Shown: piece after piece, positions 1 to 5,606 of the stretch
Numbering within the stretch: the stretch's first letter is position 1
Layout of the letters: each line of letters starts with the position of its first letter
Assembly: GCA_026785815.1 (NCBI GenBank)
Contig: JAJAZH010000086.1
Span: 1 to 6,206 of the forward strand
Source of the DNA: Ramlibacter sp.
GTDB lineage: Bacteria; Pseudomonadota; Gammaproteobacteria; Burkholderiales; Burkholderiaceae_C
DNA length: 6,206 bases
Reading direction: 5' to 3'
The notes under the pieces: model-generated
Told to the model about the DNA's origin: nothing
The model's database searches: none
Seen by the model: only the letters and a program-made list of their open reading frames with translations
Made by a program: the position numbers and the translations under genes

Positions 1-350
1 ACGACCTGCAGTCCGGCTTCGTCCGCCTGCTGATGGAACTGATGGGGGCGAGCTTCACCGACGAAGCCCTGCGGCGCGAGTTCCTGCCACGGCTGCTCGC
101 ATGGCACCAACTGATCGAAACCGCGGTGACCGACTTCATCGACAAGTCGCAGCTCGACCTGCCCGTCTCGGCGCGCGCGATTTCAGCATGGATCCGCTGG
201 TTCTGGACCGGTATCGAGGCCAGCATGACGTTGGGCATCACCGAAGAGCAGGGTCACCAGCGCGAGGCGCTAGAGGCGGTCGCGGTGTTGCTGCGCAGTG
301 TCGAAAACAGGATCGGCGCCAGGTCGGCGCCCAACCGCCGGAGGAAATGA
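1..350 (+). CDS. Probable TetR-family transcriptional regulator, C-terminal part (5' end outside window)
   Basis: The reading frame is open from base 3 to a TGA at 348-350, so this is the last 115 codons of a gene that begins upstream; the ATG at 33 is internal and not needed as a start. The protein is all-helical in character, with an aromatic stretch (WIRWFWTGIEASMTLGI) typical of the ligand-binding/dimerisation domain of TetR-type repressors, and ends in a basic tail (RSAPNRRRK). The DNA-binding helix-turn-helix, which would settle the family, is not in the window. The stop overlaps the start of the next gene, so the two are almost certainly co-transcribed and probably translationally coupled; a regulator in this position often controls its own operon in response to a small hydrophobic ligand. 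The TetR call is inferred from the helical pattern and gene context. Another helical regulator or a small unknown protein is possible. Confidence 0.55.
   Translation, partial: DLQSGFVRLLMELMGASFTDEALRREFLPRLLAWHQLIETAVTDFIDKSQLDLPVSARAISAWIRWFWTGIEASMTLGITEEQGHQREALEAVAVLLRSVENRIGARSAPNRRRK
340..344 (+). promoter_or_regulatory. Ribosome binding site GGAGG deciding the start of the hydrolase-glycosyltransferase
   Basis: GGAGG lies inside the last codons of the upstream regulator gene. Two ATG codons in the same frame follow, at 347 and 350. The spacing is 2 nt to the first and 5 nt to the second, so 350 is the better start, overlapping the upstream TGA by one base (TGATG). Such overlap suggests translational coupling. 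Confidence 0.7.
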
Positions 351-2518
351 TGGCCAACGATGCCGAGTCCCTGCCCGAACGGCTGCTGCTGACCGCAGGC
401 TCCCTGCCGGCCCCCGGGACCTTGCCCGATCCCTACCCGTTCGAGAGCATCGCGCCGGTCAAGCAGGGGTTCGTCGAACGGGACGGGGTCCGCTCCTGGT
501 ATGGGCAGTTCGGCGACAGCGGTCCGTGGCTGGCCTTCGCGCCGGTGTTCCAGATCGCCAACGCGCATCTGCTCAAGGGCGTCGTCCCCGCTCTCGCGCA
601 GCATTACCGGGTGGCAGTGATGGACCTGCGCGGCAATGGCCGCTCGGACCGGCCGACCTCGCCCGAGGCCTTTTCGTTCGAGCATTACTACGCCGACTTC
701 GTCGCCGTGCTGGATCGGCTCAAGGTCGATCTCACCGCGCTGGTCGGAATCTCGGCGACCGCCATGGTCACCCTGCGGCTGGCCGCCGAGCAGCCAGGCC
801 GGGTGTCGCACCTGGTCATCGCTGGTGGCTATGCCGAGCGCATGATCAACAGTCCGGCTGCGGCAACTGCAGCGCAGAAGGGCATGGACTTCATGCGCAG
901 CGACTGGCCAGGCTACATCGACCAGTTTTTCGGGATCGTGTTCTCCGAGCCGCATTCGACCAAGCAGTACGAGGACGGAGTGCTGTACGCAGGCTGGGCC
1001 AGCGATGGCAAGACTGTGGCGAAGGGGCTTGCGGGCTGGCTGGGCACCGACATGCGCGAGCAAGCGCGGCAAGTGCGCTGCCCGACCCTGGTCATTCACG
1101 GCGACGACGACCGACGCGTGCCTTACGCAGATGGTGAGCGCATTGCCGCACTGGTGCCGGGCGCGCGGCTGCTCACCATCGGCGGCGGCGGGCACCTGAT
1201 GCCGGCCCGCGACCCGGTGGCCTTTAGCCGTGCAGTGCGCGACTTCGTCGGCCCCGGCCCGGCTCGTTCAACCTGGGTTCGCGGCATGGCGCGCAAGCGC
1301 CGCGCGCTCTTCGTCTCCAGTGCGATCGGGCTCGGCCACGTCCAGCGCGACCTGGCCATCGCCCGCGAAATGCGGGTGCTGCAACCCGAGCTGGAAATCG
1401 ACTGGTTCACCGTCGATCCGGCAGCGACCTACCTGGAGCGTGAGGGCGAGCGCCTGCATCCGATCACCAGACGCCTCGCCAACGAAAGCCGCCACTTCGA
1501 GGCCATGGCCGGCGAGCACGACCTGCAGGCCTTCTTCGCGCTGCGGACGATGGACGAAGTGATGGCCCGCAACTTCCTGACTTTCGTCGATTTGCTGGAG
1601 GCGGAGCATTACGACATCGTGATCGGCGACGAGGCCTGGGAGGTCGACTACCACTATCACGAGAACCCGGAACTCAAGCGCCAGCCGTTCGTCTTCCTGA
1701 CCGACTTCGTCGGCTGCCTGCCGATGGAGGAAGGTAACCGGCGCGAGGCGCTTCTTTGCGCCGACCGCAATGCGCAGGAAATCGAGCATGTCGCCCGCTA
1801 CCCCTGGATCCGCGACCGCGCAATCTTCGTCGGCAATCGGGAAGACGCACCCGAGCTTCCGTTCGGGCCGGGTTTGCCTGACATCCGCGCCTGGACCGGT
1901 CGCAACTTCACCTTCACCGGCTACGCCCTGCCCTTCGATCCGAAGGCGCTGGCCGACACCGATGCGCTGCGGGCCCGCCATGGCTATCGCCGCGATGAAA
2001 AGCTGGTGATTGCGGCGGTCGGCGGTACTGCGGTTGGCGCACCGCTGCTGCGCCGGATCGCCGAAGCGTTTCCGGCCATGAAGCGGCAGGTGCCCGAGCT
2101 TCGGATGATCCTGGTCGCCGGCCCGCGACTGCCGCGCGACGCCATAGCGCAGCACGCGGGGCTTGAGGTGCTGCCGTACGTGCATAACCTGTTCGAGCAC
2201 CTGGCCTGTTCCGACCTGGCGCTGGTTCAGGGCGGCCTGAGCACCTGCATGGAGCTGGTGGCGACGCGCCGGCCGTTCCTCAGCTTTCCGCTGGAGCGGC
2301 ATTTCGAGCAGTGCATCCATGTGAAAAACCGCCTGCACAACTATTGCGCCGACTGCTCGGTCAGCTTCAAGGAACTCGGGCCCGGCGAGTTGGCGGAGCG
2401 CGCCCTGCGCGCGATGCATACGCCGGTGGACTACAAGCCGGTCGAGACCGACGGAGCCGCGCGGGCTGCCCGGGAAATCATTTCCGTCATGGAGAACCGC
2501 TCCTGGGCAGCGGGATGA
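350..2518 (+). CDS. Fusion protein: N-terminal alpha/beta hydrolase and C-terminal GT-B glycosyltransferase
   Basis: This 722-residue protein has two complete enzymatic domains. Residues about 40-300 are an alpha/beta hydrolase with DLRGNGRSDRP after strand 4, a nucleophile elbow GISAT (Ser135), HGDDDRRVP (acid most likely Asp254) and GGGGHLMP (His282). The usual second glycine of G-x-S-x-G is Thr. Residues about 315-710 form a GT-B glycosyltransferase of the MurG/UDP-glycosyltransferase kind: GLGH at 327-330 in the N-terminal acceptor lobe, and in the C-terminal lobe QGGLSTCMEL (627-636) followed by FPLERHFEQ, which is the usual nucleotide-sugar binding arrangement. There is no signal peptide or membrane segment, so it is probably cytoplasmic. 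A Met at residue 313 (base 1286) sits at the domain border, but no ribosome binding site precedes it, so one continuous protein is the better reading. The gene is coupled to the TetR-like gene upstream. A role in glycosylating and hydrolysing a lipid-like or secondary-metabolite substrate is inference; I know no characterised member. Confidence 0.85.
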   Translation: MANDAESLPERLLLTAGSLPAPGTLPDPYPFESIAPVKQGFVERDGVRSWYGQFGDSGPWLAFAPVFQIANAHLLKGVVPALAQHYRVAVMDLRGNGRSDRPTSPEAFSFEHYYADFVAVLDRLKVDLTALVGISATAMVTLRLAAEQPGRVSHLVIAGGYAERMINSPAAATAAQKGMDFMRSDWPGYIDQFFGIVFSEPHSTKQYEDGVLYAGWASDGKTVAKGLAGWLGTDMREQARQVRCPTLVIHGDDDRRVPYADGERIAALVPGARLLTIGGGGHLMPARDPVAFSRAVRDFVGPGPARSTWVRGMARKRRALFVSSAIGLGHVQRDLAIAREMRVLQPELEIDWFTVDPAATYLEREGERLHPITRRLANESRHFEAMAGEHDLQAFFALRTMDEVMARNFLTFVDLLEAEHYDIVIGDEAWEVDYHYHENPELKRQPFVFLTDFVGCLPMEEGNRREALLCADRNAQEIEHVARYPWIRDRAIFVGNREDAPELPFGPGLPDIRAWTGRNFTFTGYALPFDPKALADTDALRARHGYRRDEKLVIAAVGGTAVGAPLLRRIAEAFPAMKRQVPELRMILVAGPRLPRDAIAQHAGLEVLPYVHNLFEHLACSDLALVQGGLSTCMELVATRRPFLSFPLERHFEQCIHVKNRLHNYCADCSVSFKELGPGELAERALRAMHTPVDYKPVETDGAARAAREIISVMENRSWAAG

Positions 2519-2592
2519 TCGCCTGAAAACCTCGGCCCCGAATCGTCGTCTGGCTGCCCCACCCGGCGCCGCTGATCACCGAGGAGAACCGT
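2519..2592 (+). promoter_or_regulatory. Short intergenic spacer with ribosome binding site for the second hydrolase
   Basis: The 74-bp spacer carries GAGGAG at 2581-2586, six bases before the ATG at 2593, which supports that start. I see no convincing hairpin followed by a T run and no clear promoter boxes, so the downstream gene is probably read through from upstream, though a weak own promoter cannot be excluded. Confidence 0.6.
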
Positions 2593-3390
2593 ATGGAAAC
2601 AGCGATCCCATTCTTTCGTGAGCAAGGCAGCGGCGCCGGCGTCGTCTGCCTGCATTCCAATGCCAGTTCGTCCGGGCAATGGCGAGCGTTGTCGGATCTG
2701 CTGTCCGACCGCTTCAACGTCATCGCGGTGGATGGTTACGGCGCCGGCAAGAGCCCGCAGTGGCCAGCCGGCCGAGCGCTGCGGCTGGAGGATGAAGTGC
2801 GGCTGCTGGAGCCGGCGCTCACGCGGGCTGGCGACCGCTTTCACCTGGTCGGTCATTCCTACGGCGCGGCCGTCGCGGTGAAGGCGGCCCTCATGCACCC
2901 GCACCGCGTGAAATCGATGATCCTGTACGAACCGACGCTGTTCCATCTGGTCGCGGGCGCCGATCCGCTCAGCTCGCCGGCGCAAGGCATCTGGCGGGCC
3001 GCCACGGACGCTGCCGCGGCAATCGACCAAGGCGACGGTCCGGCCGCGGCCGAGCGCTTCATCGATTTCTGGATGGGTGCCGGGTCCTGGGAGGCAATGC
3101 CTGCGGCGCGACAGGCCGGCATCGCCAGCGCCACCGGGAACGTCCGGGCCTGGCGCGACACGCTGTTCAACGAGACCTTTGCGCCGTCAGCGCTTGCCGC
3201 ACTGGACCTGCCGGTGCTGCTGCAGACCGGTGAGCGGTCGCCGGAGTCGTCGCTGTCGGTCGCGCGGGCCCTGCAAGGCCTGCTGCCGAAGCTCACGGTC
3301 GTGGCGCTGGACGGTGTCGGTCACATGGGACCGATCACGCACCCGACAGAGGTCAACGCGCTGATCCGATCTTTCCTGGACCGGAACTAG
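2593..3390 (+). CDS. Alpha/beta hydrolase (265 aa)
   Basis: This is a single-domain alpha/beta hydrolase of normal family length. It starts with a short strand leading to VVCLHSNASSSGQW, where the HSN segment is the oxyanion-hole loop, then VIAVDGYGAGKSP after strand 4. The nucleophile elbow GHSYGA is canonical with Ser89, and the histidine is His244 in GVGHMGPITHP. The acid is less obvious: the usual Asp after strand 7 is replaced in the segment TGERSPES (Glu214, Ser216, Glu218), and Glu113 in LYEP directly after strand 6 is an alternative acid, as in lipases where the acid sits after that strand. No signal peptide is visible, so it is probably cytoplasmic. It follows the hydrolase-glycosyltransferase gene in the same direction and likely belongs to that operon. 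It could be an esterase, lactonase or C-C hydrolase; the sequence alone does not name a substrate. Confidence 0.85.
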   Translation: METAIPFFREQGSGAGVVCLHSNASSSGQWRALSDLLSDRFNVIAVDGYGAGKSPQWPAGRALRLEDEVRLLEPALTRAGDRFHLVGHSYGAAVAVKAALMHPHRVKSMILYEPTLFHLVAGADPLSSPAQGIWRAATDAAAAIDQGDGPAAAERFIDFWMGAGSWEAMPAARQAGIASATGNVRAWRDTLFNETFAPSALAALDLPVLLQTGERSPESSLSVARALQGLLPKLTVVALDGVGHMGPITHPTEVNALIRSFLDRN

Positions 3391-3424
3391 GGCCTCTCAC
3401 ACGATTGACGCAGGCGCGAACGCA
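3391..3424. other. Convergent intergenic gap without a visible terminator
   Basis: Only 34 bp separate the stop codons of the two convergent operons. I find no stem-loop with a T run on either strand. A perfect 12-bp GC palindrome (3433-3444) lies just inside the end of the leftward gene, but it has no T run and could be chance in such G+C-rich DNA. Confidence 0.5.
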
Positions 3425-4027
3425 TCACTCGTGCGCCGCGGCGCCCAGCAAGTGCTCGCGGAACCGGCTGCGAAGATAAGGACCATCTCGCGGCGGCAAT
3501 GCCATCGGCGCCGGTTCGGTGCCGACCTTCACCGCGACGAACGCCAATTCCCCGGGATCGTTGCCGACCAGCAGCGCGATCCGCTGGTCGAGTTCGGCGC
3601 TCGTTCGCACCTGGTGCGCCTGCCCGAAGCCAACGGCGCGAGCCACTGCAACCAGGTCGACGCCGCGGCCGGTGTGCGCGCGCTGCATGCCGGTTTCCGC
3701 GTAGTGCTCGTTGTCGATCACCACGATCGACAGGTTGCGCGGTCGCTGCACCGCCACTGTCGCCAGCGAGCCCAGGCCCATCATCATCTCGCCGTCACCC
3801 ACCAGGGCCAGCACGCGGCGCCCCGGCTGGGCCAGCGCCAGGCCGAGCGCCAGCGGGACGGTGCCGCCCATCGCGCCCCAGACGTAGAAATTGTCCGGAC
3901 GGTCGCCCTGCGCCATCACGTCGTAGCACGGGTTGCCGAGGCTGGCGACCACCAGGGCGTCGCCACGCTGGCGCAGGATGGCGCCGACCACGGTGCGTCG
4001 CTGCAGGGAAGAAACTTCGATCGACAT
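3425..4027 (-). CDS. ThDP-dependent decarboxylase, beta subunit (sulfopyruvate decarboxylase ComE-like)
   Basis: This 200-residue protein is a stand-alone PP (diphosphate-binding) domain of a thiamine-diphosphate enzyme. It has YVWGAMGGTVPLALGLALA (about 48-66), followed by the Mg/ThDP motif: GDGE at 77-80, then 25 residues to DN at 105-106. The order and spacing match the beta subunit of sulfopyruvate decarboxylase and the C-terminal half of phosphonopyruvate decarboxylase. It would decarboxylate a 3-acid-substituted pyruvate, such as sulfopyruvate to sulfoacetaldehyde plus CO2, but only when paired with the alpha subunit, which supplies the activating glutamate. The alpha gene ends 11 bp upstream in the same direction, giving the classic two-subunit arrangement. 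The ATG at 4027 fits the family's N-terminus; the ribosome binding site (AGCGAG) is weak, which suggests coupling to alpha translation. Whether the substrate is sulfo-, phosphono- or another pyruvate is not settled by sequence. Confidence 0.85.
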   Translation of the reverse strand: MSIEVSSLQRRTVVGAILRQRGDALVVASLGNPCYDVMAQGDRPDNFYVWGAMGGTVPLALGLALAQPGRRVLALVGDGEMMMGLGSLATVAVQRPRNLSIVVIDNEHYAETGMQRAHTGRGVDLVAVARAVGFGQAHQVRTSAELDQRIALLVGNDPGELAFVAVKVGTEPAPMALPPRDGPYLRSRFREHLLGAAAHE

Positions 4028-4038
4028 GCGGACTCGCT

Positions 4039-4626
4039 CTACTTGGAAGGTGGCTTGGTGGGGGGCTCGGTGGGGGTCTTGGTGAACGTTTTGGTGCCGA
4101 GCACGCGCTGCCCGATCAGCACCGCGACCGAGCGGCCGGTCTGGTAGGCCAGGCGGGCGCCGGCCTTCACGGTGCCCGGCACCTCGTCGGCGCGATCGGC
4201 CCGATACACCAGCACCCCGGCGGCCTCCAGCACCTCGGGCGTGGACTGGCCCATCGCCACCTGCCAGGAATTGAATTCACCCCACTCGCCGCGCATGGTC
4301 ACCAGCATCAGCAGCGGCATCCGGCATTCGTGTTGCAGGGAGAGCATGTTGATGCAGTTGCCGACGCCACTGGACTGCATCAGCAACACCCCGCGCTGGC
4401 CGCCGAGCCAGGCTCCAGCCATCAAGGCGACGCCTTCCTCCTCGGTGGTCAGCGATGTGGAATGGATCTCGGGGTCGTCGTTGCACAGCTGGATCAGGCG
4501 GCTGTGGCCGGCGTCGGGAACGTACGCCACCTGCCGCACCTGCAGCGCCTTGAGTTCCGCGAAGACCTGGTCGGGCCAGGAGAGCTCGGGGCTGCCGGAA
4601 CCGCCGGCGCTATCTGGCGTGGCCAT
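4039..4626 (-). CDS. ThDP-dependent decarboxylase, alpha subunit (sulfopyruvate decarboxylase ComD-like)
   Basis: This 195-residue protein is a stand-alone PYR (pyrimidine-binding) domain. The segment TTEEEGVALMAGAWLGG (60-76) contains the glutamate that activates the cofactor; by its nine-residue spacing to the Gly of the following AG turn, Glu62 is the best candidate. Then come MQSSGVGNCINML (83-95) and MRGEWGEFNSWQVAMGQ (111-127), both typical of the sulfopyruvate/phosphonopyruvate decarboxylase branch. With the beta subunit it totals 395 residues, about the length of single-chain phosphonopyruvate decarboxylases, so the two genes are a split version of the same enzyme. The start at 4626 overlaps the stop of the reductase by one base (TGATG), which indicates coupled translation. 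The last 18 or so residues (KTFTKTPTEPPTKPPSK) are an unusual Thr/Pro/Lys-rich tail beyond the folded domain. Substrate assignment is inferred from family and neighbours. Confidence 0.85.
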   Translation of the reverse strand: MATPDSAGGSGSPELSWPDQVFAELKALQVRQVAYVPDAGHSRLIQLCNDDPEIHSTSLTTEEEGVALMAGAWLGGQRGVLLMQSSGVGNCINMLSLQHECRMPLLMLVTMRGEWGEFNSWQVAMGQSTPEVLEAAGVLVYRADRADEVPGTVKAGARLAYQTGRSVAVLIGQRVLGTKTFTKTPTEPPTKPPSK

Positions 4627-5543
4627 CAGGCTTGTGGCTTCCAGCCGGCCGGGATGCGCGGCTTGTCGACCTTCGCCAGCTCGCACACCACATCGGCGAT
4701 GCCCGAAAAGTCGAGCTGTCCGAAATCGGCGGCCCGCGCCAGGCTGAACGATTCGTAAACCGCCGCGGCGACCGGCATCGGCACTCGGGCCGCATGCGCC
4801 GCGCCCAGGACCAGCCCCAGGTCCTTGTGCGCCAGGTCGATGGTGAACCCCGGACTCGTGTCGCCGGCCAGCACCTTGTTGGCGAAGTTGATCTTGAGCT
4901 GGTTGTTGGACGCCATGGTGCCGAACAGCACCTGCAGCGTCCGCGTCAGGTCCAGGCCGAAGCGCTGCGACAGCGCCAGCGCCTCCGCGTTCATCTGGCA
5001 CAACGAGATCGCGATGTAGTTGTTGACCAGCTTGGTCCGGCCGCCGGTGCCGACCCCACCGCAGTGGTGGACCGTCGTGCCCATCGCGTCCAGCAGCGGC
5101 TTCACGCGGGCGAAGTCGGCGTCGCTGGCACCGACCATGAACAGCGATTCGCCGCGGTCGGCGTGTTCGGCCAGCCGTCCCACCGGAGCATCGACGACCG
5201 TCATCCCGGCTCGCTGCGCCAGCGCGTGCAGCCGGTCTGTGGCCAGCGGGTCGATGGTGCTCATGTCCATCAGGATCGCCCCCATGCGGCCGTGGGCGAA
5301 CAGGCCATCGGCGCCGACGGCCACCGCCTCCACCTCGACCGAGGTCGGCAGCATGGTGATGACGATGTCGCATTCGCGCGCGATCCCGGCCACGTCCTGC
5401 GCCACGCCGGCGCCCAGCGCGGCCAGCTGCGACACCGCGTCGGAATTGAGATCCAGCACGCGCAGCGTGAAGCCCTTCTTGAGCAGGTTGGCGGCCATGG
5501 GCCGACCCATCCGTCCCAAGCCGATAAAGCCGATCGTCGCCAT
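4626..5543 (-). CDS. NAD-dependent beta-hydroxyacid dehydrogenase, YihU-like (sulfolactaldehyde reductase family)
   Basis: This is a 305-residue 3-hydroxyisobutyrate dehydrogenase-type reductase. The N-terminal Rossmann fold has GFIGLGRMG (5-13), and Asp31 at the end of the second strand fits NAD(H) rather than NADP(H). The substrate loop reads DAPVGR (118-123) instead of the PVSGG usual in tartronate semialdehyde and hydroxyisobutyrate enzymes; PVGR is the form in E. coli YihU, where Arg123 contacts the sulfonate. The catalytic Lys171 and Asn174 (KLVNNY) and the IDLAHKDLG segment (235-243) are kept. Aligned from memory, YihU runs without gaps for about 280 residues, so numbering is shared. 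YihU position Ser178 is Ala178 here. The likely reaction is reduction of a sulfonated aldehyde by NADH, in the cytoplasm. The start at 5543 is chosen for its ribosome binding site and family length; an ATG at 5594 would add 17 unneeded residues. Tartronate semialdehyde or hydroxyisobutyrate as substrate cannot be excluded. Confidence 0.85.
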   Translation of the reverse strand: MATIGFIGLGRMGRPMAANLLKKGFTLRVLDLNSDAVSQLAALGAGVAQDVAGIARECDIVITMLPTSVEVEAVAVGADGLFAHGRMGAILMDMSTIDPLATDRLHALAQRAGMTVVDAPVGRLAEHADRGESLFMVGASDADFARVKPLLDAMGTTVHHCGGVGTGGRTKLVNNYIAISLCQMNAEALALSQRFGLDLTRTLQVLFGTMASNNQLKINFANKVLAGDTSPGFTIDLAHKDLGLVLGAAHAARVPMPVAAAVYESFSLARAADFGQLDFSGIADVVCELAKVDKPRIPAGWKPQA

Positions 5544-5548
5544 GTGCA

Positions 5549-5552
5549 CCCT
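5549..5552 (-). promoter_or_regulatory. Ribosome binding site of the reductase
   Basis: Read on the minus strand, a run of six A leads into AGGG, five bases before the ATG at 5543. This supports that start over the upstream in-frame ATG at 5594. I see no convincing -35/-10 pair in the 63-bp gap (5544-5606), so the reductase may be transcribed from upstream. Confidence 0.6.
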
Positions 5553-5606
5553 TTTTTCCAAACCGGCGGCAAGCGTACTACATGTTCTCGTCACGCAGCG
5601 GCGCCA

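Noticed and set aside
254..1195. Minus-strand frame (313 codons) opposite the hydrolase domain
   Set aside because: It crosses the boundary of two real genes on the other strand and shows no family motif.
1268..2419. Long open frame on the minus strand (383 codons) opposite the glycosyltransferase domain
   Set aside because: It has no recognisable domain and lies fully opposite a clearly real coding region. Long antisense frames are expected in very G+C-rich DNA.
1286..2518. Separate glycosyltransferase gene starting at the internal ATG 1286
   Set aside because: No ribosome binding site precedes this ATG, and the frame continues without a break from the hydrolase domain. An internal start is possible but not supported.
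3433..3444. Perfect 12-bp GC palindrome as a terminator or protein site
   Set aside because: It has no loop or T run, lies within the beta-subunit coding region, and such palindromes are common by chance in DNA of this composition.
4039..4086. G-quadruplex from the G runs near the alpha-subunit end
   Set aside because: Only two runs reach three or more G, so a standard four-run quadruplex cannot be drawn; two-layer forms would be weak.
3499..4758. Long plus-strand frame (419 codons) across the decarboxylase genes
   Set aside because: Its product is Arg/Pro/Ala-rich without any motif, while the opposite strand encodes both ThDP subunits with clear cofactor motifs.
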